Assembly (NCBI RefSeq): GCF_026162625.1
Contig: NZ_JAOTBD010000014.1
Coordinates: 1-64,000, forward strand
Source: Paracoccus beibuensis
GTDB lineage: Bacteria; Pseudomonadota; Alphaproteobacteria; Rhodobacterales; Rhodobacteraceae
Length of the DNA: 64,000 nt
Reading direction: 5' to 3'
The notes beneath the pieces were generated by a model. That model was given only the letters and a program-made list of their open reading frames with translations. It was not told where the DNA came from and searched no databases. The position numbers were made by a program, and so were the translations under genes. This document shows, piece by piece, positions 1 through 8,881 of the stretch (within the stretch, counting starts at the first letter, position 1; every line of letters starts with the position of its first letter).

Positions 1-169
1 ATCGGGGCGCCGGTGCAAAGCCAGCCTTTGCCGCGACAACGCCAAACACCGAAGCGGCATGCCTGCCCAAAGCCCGCCCGATACCACTCAGCGTCTCCCC
101 GGCCTTCCAACGGCGCCAGAGTTCGGTCTTCTGATCATGCGACAAGCCCGGGCGACCGGTTCGTGCCAT
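1..169 (-). mobile_element. IS30-family transposase, N-terminal fragment cut by window edge
   Basis: Reading the minus strand from the ATG at 169 gives a protein beginning MARTGRPGLSHDQK and continuing through ELWRRWKAGE and IGRALGRHAASV. This is the N-terminal helix-turn-helix signature of IS30-family DDE transposases. Only about 56 residues lie in the window; the rest is beyond position 1, so completeness cannot be judged. Terminal inverted repeats were not identified with confidence; the element's outer end probably lies somewhere between 170 and 300, ahead of the next gene. It marks the left border of the polysaccharide region. Confidence 0.75.
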
Positions 170-368
170 CGCGGGTCCCTCCAGAACATCTCGGATCAAA
201 GATGTTGCGCTGACAGGTTGAACCCACCGGTGGCTTCCATGACAGTATCATGACGCGGCCCCGCTGGCGGGGCAGGCTGTTCTTAAAGCCCGGTATTCTT
301 TTTCGCATCAAGTTGATAGCAATAGGATATCCGAGGACTGATCTCGTGAATATGCGGAGAACTGCATC

Positions 369-1001
369 ATGCGTGCGTATAGACTTGTGGTTGTTTTGAT
401 CGCCGTTCTTTTCGGTTCGATGGCTTCGGCCGCGTCCGTTCAGAACATCGATGTCAGGCTCGGCTTTGCCGGGCACACGTATTACAATACCATCGTGCGG
501 AATTCTTCCGGAGAGGTCCTCTTTCCGGACGAGCCCGAGATGCTGGGCGGCGTGCTTGAACAGGCAGACGACATCTGGGGTCTTCCCCGCCTGTTCGATT
601 TCGCGGTCGGAGAGGTCCTGCGCCTGACCGCCACGATCGACGACGGCCCCGACGGCGGCGTTCTGTCCTGCAACCTGGGCGGGCTGGACTGCGCGACGGG
701 GGCCACGCTGGACGCCAACCCGACGGACCCGCTCAGCATCTTTTACGGCACCACCGGCTGGTTCCGTGGCGGCCTGACGCCCGGCAGCACGCTGGACTAT
801 GACCTGCTGCAGTTCGCCGTCAACGTACCCACCGAAAGCGGCGATCTGGCCACCTGGTTCGTCCTGCGCGGCGAATTCGACGTGCTCGAGGACCAGCCCC
901 AGCCGGCGCCGGTTCCGCTGCCGGCCCCTGCGCTGCTGCTGCCGGTCGGCCTGGCGGGCCTGGCGATGCTGCGCCGCGGGCAAAAGCGGCAAAGGGTCTG
1001 A
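369..1001 (+). CDS. VPLPA-CTERM sorted secreted protein, function unknown
   Basis: A 210-residue protein with a Sec signal peptide (hydrophobic stretch, then a small-residue site near SMASAA, residues 16-22) and a C-terminal VPLPAPALLLPVGLAGLA segment followed by an Arg/Lys-rich tail. That tripartite tail (VPLPA motif, transmembrane helix, basic end) is the VPLPA-CTERM sorting signal recognised by exosortase. The middle, including one Cys pair (CNLGGLDC), shows no domain I recognise. A GGAGA ribosome site lies about 8 bases before the ATG. It stands alone between the IS30 fragment and a glycosyltransferase gene. The exosortase encoded at 62193-63794 is the likely processing enzyme; that pairing is inferred. 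Confidence 0.82.
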   Translation: MRAYRLVVVLIAVLFGSMASAASVQNIDVRLGFAGHTYYNTIVRNSSGEVLFPDEPEMLGGVLEQADDIWGLPRLFDFAVGEVLRLTATIDDGPDGGVLSCNLGGLDCATGATLDANPTDPLSIFYGTTGWFRGGLTPGSTLDYDLLQFAVNVPTESGDLATWFVLRGEFDVLEDQPQPAPVPLPAPALLLPVGLAGLAMLRRGQKRQRV

Positions 1002-1058
1002 AATCCCGGTCGCTTTGGCTGGGCTTGCCGCATCAAGCTGCTATGGTCCTGCCCAAGA

Positions 1059-2204
1059 GTGACGACAGGACCATCGACCTTGCCCAGCTTCGGCCACAGC
1101 CTCCGGGCCCATGCCGCCCGCCGGCGTCTTGACCGCAGATACCAGCCGATCGCGCGGTCTGTCCTGGCGGCGGGCTTTTCGCGGCGGGCCCGGAATCGGG
1201 TGCTGATCCTTCACCACCCGAACCGGATCTGCTGGGCCAGCATCTATCCCTATTTCCATTACGGCGCCGATCTGGCGGGCCGCTATGGCGTCGACCTGCG
1301 GGCCCTGCCCATCGATCGGATCTTCGACACCAGCGCCCCTGCGGCCGACATCGTCCTGATCCAGCCCTGGTTCACCGAGGATGTCGACCGCCTGGCCGAT
1401 GCCATCGCCCGCTACCGGGCCCGTCATGACCCGACGCGCGTGGTGTTCTTGGACAGCTTCGCCCATGTCGACCTGCGCTTCGGAAAGACGCTGGAGCCGC
1501 TGGTCGATCTCTATCTGCGCAAGGGCCTGTTCCGCGACCGCAGCGACTTTCTGACGCCGCGGCTTGGCGACACGAACCTGACCGAATACTACATGACCCT
1601 TTATGGCATTCCGGGTCAGGTGGTGGACTGGCAGGTGCCGCCGGCCCTTCTGGACCGGCTGGGGCTGATGCCGAACTTTCTGACCGCGCCGCACCTGATG
1701 CCGCATTTCAAGGGCCTGCCCCCCGACCTGCAGAACCGTCCCATCGACCTGCATGCGCGGATCGCCACGAAAGGCACGCCCTGGTATCAAGCAATGCGCG
1801 AACATGCCGCCCGGGTGACGCAGGACCTGCCCGGCATCGTCACCACCCCGCGAGAGCGGATCGACCAGGCGCTTTTCCTGGACGAGATGCGCCAGTCCAA
1901 GCTCTGCTGGAGCCCCTTCGGCTATGGCGAACTGTGCTGGCGCGACATCGAGGCCTTCATGACCGGTGCCGTCCTGGTCAAGCCCGACATGGGGCATCTG
2001 GACAGTCAGCCCGACCTTTATCGGCCCGGTCAGACCTATCTGCCGGTCCGATGGGATTTCGCCGATTTCGAGGACGTGGTCCGCCGCGCCCTGGCCGATC
2101 CCGACACCTTGCAACAGATCGCACGAACGGCCTTCCAGGCCTGCCGCGATTATCTGGACCGGAACGGCTTCGTGGATGGTTGCGCGGCGCAGTTGAAAGT
2201 CTAG
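1059..2204 (+). CDS. putative glycosyltransferase (GT-B-like), unassigned family
   Basis: A 381-residue soluble protein with no signal peptide. It contains an N-terminal VLILHHPNRICW segment, a central nucleotide-sugar-domain-like part, and a C-terminal block with SPFGYGELCWRDIEAFMTGAVLVKPDMGHL, presented here as the positions around residues 285-315, where Glu-rich and Gly-rich turns resemble the donor-binding half of GT-B enzymes. The start is a GTG without a strong ribosome site, so the true start could be slightly downstream. It precedes a GT8 gene by 45 bases in the same direction, consistent with a two-gene glycosyltransferase unit. The donor and acceptor sugars cannot be read from the sequence. 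Confidence 0.6.
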   Translation: MTTGPSTLPSFGHSLRAHAARRRLDRRYQPIARSVLAAGFSRRARNRVLILHHPNRICWASIYPYFHYGADLAGRYGVDLRALPIDRIFDTSAPAADIVLIQPWFTEDVDRLADAIARYRARHDPTRVVFLDSFAHVDLRFGKTLEPLVDLYLRKGLFRDRSDFLTPRLGDTNLTEYYMTLYGIPGQVVDWQVPPALLDRLGLMPNFLTAPHLMPHFKGLPPDLQNRPIDLHARIATKGTPWYQAMREHAARVTQDLPGIVTTPRERIDQALFLDEMRQSKLCWSPFGYGELCWRDIEAFMTGAVLVKPDMGHLDSQPDLYRPGQTYLPVRWDFADFEDVVRRALADPDTLQQIARTAFQACRDYLDRNGFVDGCAAQLKV

Positions 2205-2248
2205 ACAGAGAATGTCGCACGACACGCCCGCGACACAAAGGAGCCTTC

Positions 2249-3157
2249 ATGAAAACCCTGCATGTAATGATGTGCGCCAACGACGCCTATGCCATGCCCC
2301 TGACGGTTGCGGCGCATTCGTTGCTGTTTCATGCAGGCCATGATGTCGCCGTGGAAGTGCATGTCATCTCGGACGGGATTTCGGCGGATAACAAAGCGCG
2401 GGCGGAACGGTCTTTGGCCTCGTCGCATCCGCATGCGAAGGTAGTCTGGCGGGAAATCGATACGTCCCAGTTCGACGGCATCAACTTCCGCCATTATTCA
2501 ATCGTCACGTTGTTCCGTCTGCTGCTGCCACAGTTGTTCCCGCCCCAGGTGGACCGGGTGCTATATATCGACTGCGATATTGTGGTCGAACGCGACATCT
2601 CGGAACTGTGGGACATCGATCTGGGCGACAAGGCGGTCTGGGCGGTCCAGAACGGCACGGACGATGACTTGGAAAATTACGTTCTAAAGAAATTTCCAGA
2701 AATCACCGCCCCCGCCGATGGGCGCTATTTCAACGCCGGCGTGATGCTGGTGAACATGGCCGAATGGCGCCGTCAGGACGTTTCCGCCCGCACGCGCGAC
2801 TTCCTGCAGTGCCACAGCGAGCGACTGGGGTTTCCCGACCAGGATGCGCTGAACGCGGTGCTTGCGGGGCATTGGGGGCACCTGCACCCGCGCTGGAACA
2901 AGCAGATCCTGCGCATGGGCCAGCCCGAGGCCGCCGACATCGGCGATCCGGGCATCCTGCACTATACCTCGCGCAAGCCCTGGACGCGCGACTATATCCA
3001 GCGGGCGAAATGGGCCTGGCACCGCGCCTATCTGCGCAGCGGGTGGCAAGGGCGCGCGGCCGCCTGCCTGACAACGGCGCGGCTCTATGGAACGCAGCTG
3101 TGGCGGTTCGGCAGCCAGCGCACCGGCGGGCGGATCGCGCGGCTGCTGAACCGCTGA
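2249..3157 (+). CDS. glycosyltransferase family 8 protein
   Basis: A 302-residue GT-A enzyme. It shows the family 8 hallmarks in order: N-terminal strand and substrate region (LHVMMCANDAYA), the metal-binding DxD in YIDCDIVV (D108, D110), YFNAGVMLVN at about 160-169, FPDQDALNAVL near 195, and a late LHYTSRKPW motif. Family members transfer glucose or galactose from UDP-sugars with retention of configuration. The reading frame stays open much further upstream, but an AAAGGAG ribosome site at 2238-2243 ends six bases before the ATG at 2249 and fixes this start. The gene is tail-to-tail with the GT61 gene, separated by only two bases. Confidence 0.88.
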   Translation: MKTLHVMMCANDAYAMPLTVAAHSLLFHAGHDVAVEVHVISDGISADNKARAERSLASSHPHAKVVWREIDTSQFDGINFRHYSIVTLFRLLLPQLFPPQVDRVLYIDCDIVVERDISELWDIDLGDKAVWAVQNGTDDDLENYVLKKFPEITAPADGRYFNAGVMLVNMAEWRRQDVSARTRDFLQCHSERLGFPDQDALNAVLAGHWGHLHPRWNKQILRMGQPEAADIGDPGILHYTSRKPWTRDYIQRAKWAWHRAYLRSGWQGRAAACLTTARLYGTQLWRFGSQRTGGRIARLLNR

Positions 3158-3159
3158 GA

Positions 3160-4167
3160 TCAGCCCTCTAGCGCGCGTTCCAGGGACACCGGATCGACCT
3201 CGAAACTGTCCAGTGAATGCTGGCGATAGATCGGGGCCGACAGGTCATAGGCGGGGCGGACATATTCGGGCTTAAGCCGCCCGCGCACCCCGGTCCACCG
3301 GCAGCCGACCTGCTGGGCCATCAGGCGATAGAAATCCGTCATGTGCCCGCAGGGCAGGATCTCGACCAGGTGGCGCAGGGGCGCGTCGGGATGGCGATAG
3401 AGCAGCGGCGCCAGGCCCGCGCCATGGATCGCGACGATTGTTTCGGCCGTGTTGAACAGCTGGAACTGGTCGGCCGGGGACAGGTCCTCGGGGTAGACGG
3501 TGGCAAAGCCGCGGGGCGCCAGGACGCTCTCGATCTCGGCCTGGTTCGAGATGCTGCGCGCGCCCCGCCGGGACAGGAACAGGTGCCGGGGCAGGTCCGG
3601 GCGGGGGCCGTCGAACAGTTGGTCGATGACGCCCGCCGCCTTCAGCCAGCGGCGGCGGTCGGGGATGGTGATGTTGCGGCTGAACCCGAAGGCGGCACCC
3701 GGCCCGGTCACCGCCCCGTCTGCGCATTGGGTGCGCAGGCCCAGGTAATCCGCCGCCTTCAGGATGAAGCCCGGCGTCCCTGCCGGCAGGATCAGGGTCA
3801 TCCCACCGGGGGGCAGGTCCAGCCGGCGCATCAGCTCGAACGCCAGGGGGGCGTGCAGGTTGAGGAAATGGGACCAGTTTTCCGGACTGACGAAGCGGCA
3901 GTCCATGCCCAGATCGCCCTGCAACGGCACCGGGCCGGGGCGGCGGCGCAGCAGCGCGCGCCAGCCCTTGCGGGAGGCGGGGGCGGCCATGCGGTCCACC
4001 CGGCCATAGGGGACGGTGCCGCCCGGGACCTGACGCCCGGGCAGGGTGATCTCCTCGCAGTCGGCAACGGCGCGGTCGGTCAGGAAGGACCGGGCGGTGA
4101 TCAGGCGGGACGGCTTCAGGCTGCAGCCCTGGACGGGAATTTCGGCGGTCAGGGCCTGGTCGCTCAT
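3160..4167 (-). CDS. glycosyltransferase family 61 (DUF563) protein
   Basis: A 335-residue protein with the DUF563/GT61 signature: SHFLNLHAPLAFEL in the middle, LFLSRRGARSISNQAEIE, then the diagnostic ETIVAIHGAGLAPLLY and a closing segment about the acceptor site. GT61 enzymes occur widely in capsule and exopolysaccharide clusters, and many are assigned by homology only. Its ATG overlaps the stop of the upstream CpsD-like gene by four bases (ATGA), so the two are translationally coupled in an operon reading GumC-like, CpsD-like, GT61. The donor sugar is unknown. Confidence 0.82.
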   Translation of the reverse strand: MSDQALTAEIPVQGCSLKPSRLITARSFLTDRAVADCEEITLPGRQVPGGTVPYGRVDRMAAPASRKGWRALLRRRPGPVPLQGDLGMDCRFVSPENWSHFLNLHAPLAFELMRRLDLPPGGMTLILPAGTPGFILKAADYLGLRTQCADGAVTGPGAAFGFSRNITIPDRRRWLKAAGVIDQLFDGPRPDLPRHLFLSRRGARSISNQAEIESVLAPRGFATVYPEDLSPADQFQLFNTAETIVAIHGAGLAPLLYRHPDAPLRHLVEILPCGHMTDFYRLMAQQVGCRWTGVRGRLKPEYVRPAYDLSAPIYRQHSLDSFEVDPVSLERALEG

Positions 4168-4982
4168 CCAGCGCCTTCCGCGTCGAACTTTCCGTCGCTG
4201 TGGCGATAGCCGTTCAGCACCACGCCCAGCACGTTGGTATATTCCGCGACCTCGCGTTCGCAGCTGTCGAAATCGCCATAACGGGTCTGGTCGGCCCGGG
4301 CCAGGATCAGCGCGCAGTCCACGTGCTGCAGGAAGGCCCGCGCATCGTCGCCGATCAGGATCGACGGCAGGTCGAAGATCATGATGTCGGGATCATAGTC
4401 GGCCTGGATCCGGGACAGCGCGTCGCGGGTGCTGTCGGCCATCAGCAGGCGGGTCGGATCGGGATCGGGAACACCCGACAGGGCCAAGGCCAGGTTCGGC
4501 CCCACGCGGACAGCATGGTCGGAGAAATCGGTCTCTCCGCGCAGCAGCGGCGTGATCGACGGCGCGTCGCCCAGGCCCAGCTTCTGCGCGACCGTGGGCG
4601 CACGAAGGTCGAAATCGAACAGGATCGTGCGCAGTTCCGGCTGGCGGCCAAGCGCCAGCGCCAGGTTGACCGAGGTCGTGGTCTTGCCGGCCCGCGGCAT
4701 GGGCGAGGTGACGGCCAGCCGGCGCCAGCCGTTCTGGCGCATCTGGTAGAGGATCTTGGTGCGCAGCACGTCGAAGGGCGTCGATTCCATCGAGGCGTCC
4801 TGCGACAGGATGCGCGCCTGGATCAGCGTGTTGCGGGTCAGGTCGACCGGCCCCAGGGCGGCCCACAGCCCGTCCCGACCGTCGGGGCGCGGGGCAGGCT
4901 TTTCGACCGGGGCCACGGGCGCCTGGCCCTGGGCGGCCCGCTGGCGGCGGGCAATCTCGAGCGCGGCTTGCAGTTTTTCCAT
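4164..4982 (-). CDS. CpsD/CapB-family polysaccharide ATPase (BY-kinase-like) lacking a Tyr tail
   Basis: A 272-residue P-loop protein with Walker A SPMPRAGKTTT (K100), Walker A' ILFDFDLRAP (120-129) and Walker B MIFDLPSIL (201-209), the arrangement of bacterial tyrosine kinases that pair with Wzz/GumC proteins to control chain length and export. An N-terminal helix with LQAALEIARRQRAA begins the protein. The C-terminus ends after GVVLNGYRHSDGK without the usual tyrosine cluster, so autophosphorylation may be absent or placed elsewhere. The ATG at 4982 is preferred over an upstream start because it lies 17 bases after the GumC-like stop and follows a GGGAAGG ribosome site. Confidence 0.82.
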   Translation of the reverse strand: MEKLQAALEIARRQRAAQGQAPVAPVEKPAPRPDGRDGLWAALGPVDLTRNTLIQARILSQDASMESTPFDVLRTKILYQMRQNGWRRLAVTSPMPRAGKTTTSVNLALALGRQPELRTILFDFDLRAPTVAQKLGLGDAPSITPLLRGETDFSDHAVRVGPNLALALSGVPDPDPTRLLMADSTRDALSRIQADYDPDIMIFDLPSILIGDDARAFLQHVDCALILARADQTRYGDFDSCEREVAEYTNVLGVVLNGYRHSDGKFDAEGAG

Positions 4983-4999
4983 GAGGACCTTCCCGGCAA

Positions 5000-6517
5000 T
5001 CAGCCGAAACCGAGGCGCGAGACGACTTTCTGCGCCAGCACGTCCAACGGCATGTATTGCGTGTGCAGCCCCCACAGCCCAAGCGGGATCAGGACCAGGA
5101 CGGCAGCGATCAGCGACAGCGCCACCATGCGGCGGTGACGCCGTTCGTGCCGCGTGTCGATATAGGGGATGACGGCCAGGGGCGTGATCTGGAAACGCGA
5201 ACGCAGTTCACCGGGGCGGCGGATGGCGTTGTTCAGGATCTCCATCACTGCGAAGAAGCCGCCGGCCAGGCCCAGGCCCAGGCCGATGCCCATGGCCGCG
5301 ATCTTCTGCCGGTTCGGTCCCGAGGGCCGGTTCGGCACGGTCGCGGCCTCGAGGACCGTGATCTGCTGCCCGCGCGAGGACGCCTCGATCCGCTCCACCG
5401 TGCGCGCCTGGCTGAGATCGGCCACGGCCGCGTTGTAGCGGGCCTGGATGTTGGCCTGGTCGCGTTCCAGCGCGCCAAGCGCGATGGAATTGGTGGCCGT
5501 GGCGGCCACGGCGGCCTGGATCAGCTCCAGCTCGCGGTTGGCCTGGTCAAGCTCGGCCTGCAGCGCCGTGGTGCGGGTGTCGATCTGCGACAGGTTCACG
5601 TCCAGAAGCGAATTGCCCGTCGCCTCTTCGGGGTTGCTGCCCACCTGTGCCTGCACGACGCCTTCGGCGGCGGTGATGCGGTTGCGCAGCGCCCTGACGC
5701 GCGGGCTGTCCTCGGTATAGATGCCAAGGACGCTGTTCAACTCGGCACGCAGCTGGGCCAGCTGCTGTTCGGCGGGGGTGGCGGGCTGGGCGGACTGGCG
5801 GATGCTGCCGGTTTCCTCGAACAGGCGCAGCATGTCCTCTCGCTGCGTGTTCAGGCTGGCGATCTCGCTTTCCAGGCGCGAGATGCGTTCCTGCAGCAGC
5901 GACTGGCGGTTCTGGTTGTAGGTCAGGTTTTCAGGCAGCGCATTGGCGTTCTGGCGCTTGAAATCCAGGATGCGGGCGTTCTGCTGGTCAAGGTCGGCGC
6001 TCAGCCGCTCGGCCTCTTGCTGATAGAAGCTCAGCCGCTCCTCGGCCCGGCCTACGCGGTTGCGGGTGTTGGTGCTGAGGACCAGCGTGGTGAATTCGTT
6101 GACCACCGCCGCCGCGACCCGCGGATCGGGCGAGGTGAAGCTGACCGTCATCATCGTGGCCTGGTCGCGCCCGCCGCTGCGGTTGATCGAGGCGCTGGAG
6201 CGCATGCGCTGCACTTTTTCGTCGACGCTCAGTTCCAGGTCGGCGGGAAACACGTTCAGCTTGTTGGCGATGTCGATCAGGTTGGCGCGGGTCATCAACT
6301 GCTGTTCGATGATGTCCAGGCTTTGCGCACCGCCGGTCTGGCCGCCGTCTTCCTGCAGGATCTGCGGATCCTGGACAAGCAGGCGCGCCGAGGTCGTATA
6401 GGTCGAAGGCGCCCGTATGGCGGAGACCGCCCCGAAGGCCGAACAGACGATCACCAGCGCCAGCATCACCGGCAGGCGCCGCAAGAGAAGCGACCAGTAA
6501 AAACGGATGTCGATCAT
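5000..6517 (-). CDS. Wzz/GumC-family polysaccharide chain-length/export protein
   Basis: A 505-residue inner-membrane protein. One transmembrane helix lies at about residues 15-35 (PVMLALVIVCSAFGAV), then the Wzz beta-strand region (TTSARLLVQDPQ), a long coiled-coil periplasmic part (about 150-370, rich in Leu/Gln/Arg heptads), the GNRW-like motif VPNRPSGPNR, a Gly-rich helix (GIGLGLGLAGG) and a further membrane helix (LSLIAAVLVLIPLGLWG) near the end. That is the PCP-2a/GumC layout without the fused kinase, which is encoded separately just downstream. A TTG start 54 bases upstream is possible; the ATG giving MIDIRFYWSLLLRR matches family N-termini better. It leads the minus-strand operon with the CpsD-like and GT61 genes. 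Confidence 0.88.
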   Translation of the reverse strand: MIDIRFYWSLLLRRLPVMLALVIVCSAFGAVSAIRAPSTYTTSARLLVQDPQILQEDGGQTGGAQSLDIIEQQLMTRANLIDIANKLNVFPADLELSVDEKVQRMRSSASINRSGGRDQATMMTVSFTSPDPRVAAAVVNEFTTLVLSTNTRNRVGRAEERLSFYQQEAERLSADLDQQNARILDFKRQNANALPENLTYNQNRQSLLQERISRLESEIASLNTQREDMLRLFEETGSIRQSAQPATPAEQQLAQLRAELNSVLGIYTEDSPRVRALRNRITAAEGVVQAQVGSNPEEATGNSLLDVNLSQIDTRTTALQAELDQANRELELIQAAVAATATNSIALGALERDQANIQARYNAAVADLSQARTVERIEASSRGQQITVLEAATVPNRPSGPNRQKIAAMGIGLGLGLAGGFFAVMEILNNAIRRPGELRSRFQITPLAVIPYIDTRHERRHRRMVALSLIAAVLVLIPLGLWGLHTQYMPLDVLAQKVVSRLGFG

Positions 6518-6806
6518 GGGCAGCCCCGTGGCGACAGCGGTCGGCCTCTGATGCTGCTTTCGGGATACCAAGTCACTTCGTCAAACTCTCCACTGGAACA
6601 AGGGTTGTATAGTCCTGACAGACAAGATTTGGCCAGCATGCAGAGCGGATCGAAAGCCATTGTTTAGGCAAAAGTGACATTATCTTTCTCCGTCGCCCGC
6701 GATTTTCCGACCTGACGCAACGGCAGGCATTCCGGGCAAGCCTGCCCTTCCGGCCTTCGGGTCTTCGGGCTATGAGGGATGCGACTGCCAATGAACGGGG
6801 CTTGCC

Positions 6807-7571
6807 ATGATCGACTGGTCCGCACGACACCAACCCGGCACGGCCCTGCAGGTCAATGTCGCGACGCTGCCCGCCCTGCTGGCCGACCTGCGGCGGCACT
6901 TCCAGAGCGGCCGCGGCTTCGCGCTGGCCACGCTGAACCTGGATCACCTGGTCAAGCTGCGCAGCAATCCAGCTTTCGCCAGCGCCTATCGGGCCCACAG
7001 CCATGTCACCGCCGACGGCAACCCGGTGGTGTGGCTGTCGCGCCTGGCGGGGCGGCGGGTCGACCTGATCCCCGGCTCGGACCTGGTCGGTCCGGTGACG
7101 CGTCTTGCGGCCGAGACGGAAACCCCCGTCGCGCTGTTCGGCGCCACCGAGCAGGCTCTGGCCGCGGCCGCGACGGCGCTGTGCCGCGATGCGCCGGGGC
7201 TGCGCATCGTTGCCCGCATCGCGCCGCCGATGGGGTTCGATCCGGCGGGTCCCGCAGCCGACGCGGCCATCCGCGACATCGGCGCATCGGGCGCGGGGCT
7301 TTGCCTGCTGGCGCTTGGCGCCCCAAAGCAAGAGATTTTCGCCGCCCATGCCGCCGCCCGCCTGCCGCAGACCGGGTTCATGTCGATCGGGGCAGGGCTG
7401 GATTTCCTGGCCGGGACGCAGGCGCGGGCGCCGCGATGGGTGCGGCGGATCGCGGCGGAATGGCTGTGGCGGCTGGCCAGCAGCCCGCGCCGCCTGGCGG
7501 GCCGCTATGCCCGCTGCTTCGCGATCCTGCCGGGGCAGGCGCTTGACGCGCTGCGCGCCCGCAGGGGGTGA
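6807..7571 (+). CDS. WecG/TagA/CpsF-family glycosyltransferase
   Basis: A 254-residue protein with the family order: N-terminal NVATLPALLADL, NLDHLVKLRSNPAF, the conserved TADGNPVVWLSRL, IPGSDLV, LFGATEQ, and LGAPKQEIF followed by GAGLDFLAGTQARAPRW. These inverting enzymes (GT26) add the second sugar, for example ManNAc or ManNAcA, onto a lipid-linked acceptor. The UDP-ManNAcA genes wecB and wecC at 51.7-54.2 kb in this window make such a donor plausible; that link is inferred. It is transcribed divergently from the GumC-like gene across 289 bases and ends four bases from the convergent ATPase gene. Confidence 0.88.
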   Translation: MIDWSARHQPGTALQVNVATLPALLADLRRHFQSGRGFALATLNLDHLVKLRSNPAFASAYRAHSHVTADGNPVVWLSRLAGRRVDLIPGSDLVGPVTRLAAETETPVALFGATEQALAAAATALCRDAPGLRIVARIAPPMGFDPAGPAADAAIRDIGASGAGLCLLALGAPKQEIFAAHAAARLPQTGFMSIGAGLDFLAGTQARAPRWVRRIAAEWLWRLASSPRRLAGRYARCFAILPGQALDALRARRG

Positions 7572-7575
7572 TCCG

Positions 7576-8466
7576 TCAGGACAGGTCGCGCTTGACCTCG
7601 GCCTCGCGCGCGAGGACCAGGCGGGCCGGCGGGCGTTCGGCAGGCTGCGCCGTCAGGATCAGCCCGTCGGCGATCAGCTCCTCGATCACTTCGGACGTCA
7701 CGACCGGATGGCCCCCCGCCGCGCCATAGACCAGCGCCAGGTCCGCGATCTTGTTGATCATGCGCGGGATGCCCGCCGCCTCGGCATGGATGCGCGCGGC
7801 GGCCGCGCCGTCGATTTCATGGCCCTTTCCGCCGGCCTGGACCAGCCGGTGGCGGATATAGTCGGCCGAGCCCTTCATATCGAAACCTTCCAGGTGAAAG
7901 GTCGCGCTGACCCGCTGCGCGAACTGGCGCAGTTCGGGGCGGGTGATGATCTCTCGCAGTTCGGGCTGGCCCAGCAGGAACAGCTGCAGCAGCTCATCCG
8001 TGCCGGAATTGATGTTGGTCAGCATCCGCAGTTCTTCCAGCATCTCGGCGCCCAGGTTCTGCGCCTCGTCGAAGATCAGCACGACCAGCCGGCCGGCGGC
8101 GTATTCTGACAGCACGAAGTCCTGGAAGGTCTGGAACAGGCGGACATAGTCGGCCTCGGACGGGGCGGGGATGTCGAAGGCGTTCAGGATCCAGCGCAAG
8201 AGGTCGCCCCGGTTCCCCCGCGCGTTCGAGATCAGCCCCACCCGCATCTGCGCATCGGTCTGGCGCAGCAGGGCATGGATCAGCGTGGTCTTGCCCGTTC
8301 CCACCTCGCCTGTGACGACGGTCAGGGGCGCCCGCGTCATCAGTCCGTATTCCAGGACGGTGAACGCCTTGCGGTGCCGGTCGGACCAGAACAGCATCGC
8401 GGGATCGGGCAGGATCGAGAAGGGACGGACCCGGAAGCCGTAGTGATCAAGATAGAACTGGCTCAC
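7576..8466 (-). CDS. ExeA-like AAA ATPase, exosortase/polysaccharide locus type
   Basis: A 296-residue ATPase with Walker A GEVGTGKTTL (about 53-62), Walker B RLVVLIFDEAQNL, sensor-type LLGQPEL and the AAA_22/ExeA C-terminal segment GIPRMINKIADLALV. The N-terminus MSQFYLDHYGFRVRPFSILPDP is characteristic of the 'PEP-CTERM locus secretion ATPase' subfamily, whose members sit in exosortase-linked exopolysaccharide clusters. There is no predicted membrane segment, unlike ExeA itself. The start is a GTG preceded by a GGAG ribosome site at seven bases. Its precise substrate is unknown in the family; the role in polysaccharide export is by association. Confidence 0.85.
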   Translation of the reverse strand: MSQFYLDHYGFRVRPFSILPDPAMLFWSDRHRKAFTVLEYGLMTRAPLTVVTGEVGTGKTTLIHALLRQTDAQMRVGLISNARGNRGDLLRWILNAFDIPAPSEADYVRLFQTFQDFVLSEYAAGRLVVLIFDEAQNLGAEMLEELRMLTNINSGTDELLQLFLLGQPELREIITRPELRQFAQRVSATFHLEGFDMKGSADYIRHRLVQAGGKGHEIDGAAAARIHAEAAGIPRMINKIADLALVYGAAGGHPVVTSEVIEELIADGLILTAQPAERPPARLVLAREAEVKRDLS

Positions 8467-8881
8467 GACTGGCTCCGTGGATGATGCGTGCCCTGTATAG
8501 CCTGCGATGCCCTGTCCGACCAGACAGGGGCGGTCACGTAACTGTCTAAAAACAGGGGCACGCCCGGAGGCCTATCACGAATCAAATCTTAATGGATGCC
8601 GAGGTTTTTGCAGCCGTTGGCAACCTGAAGTAGATTATAAATAATTAAATGCAACTTAATCGTAATGTCGGTCCCGGAAAATAGAACCAGCCCCCCCGAC
8701 ATACCGATAAAGTTTTAATCAATCTTTAAAGTTGCGGTTCAGATTGTCGAAATGGCGTGGTAGCGTGCACGGGCTGGCATAGGATGGACGGTGGCATGTG
8801 TAGGTCGCTTCAAGTTCTTCCGGGTGCGGTTGTCAGCAAGTGTCCACGGTAAGTTCTCCTGCGGGAGAGGAGTTTTCGACG
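8467..8881. promoter_or_regulatory. divergent intergenic regulatory region with clustered CCCTGT sites
   Basis: This 415-base gap separates the ATPase gene (minus) from the priming transferase (plus). CCCTGT occurs at 8491 and 8510 and its complement ACAGGG at 8524 and 8552. The pair 8510-8516 / 8523-8529 forms a perfect 7-base inverted repeat with a 6-base spacer, an operator-like dyad. The second half (about 8575-8740) is strongly AT-rich compared with the surrounding genes, as expected for promoters. No ORF in it looks like a gene. The regulator is unknown. Confidence 0.45.

Noticed and set aside
135..992. Long minus-strand open frame of 285 codons
   Set aside because: It lies opposite the VPLPA-CTERM gene, has Arg/Gly-rich shadow composition and no ribosome site. 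Only the short part encoding the IS30 N-terminus, in another frame, is real.
2424..2441. Sequence CCGCATGCGAAGG resembling the parS palindrome
   Set aside because: Only the central part matches; the outer T and A tracts are missing, so it was not counted as a site.
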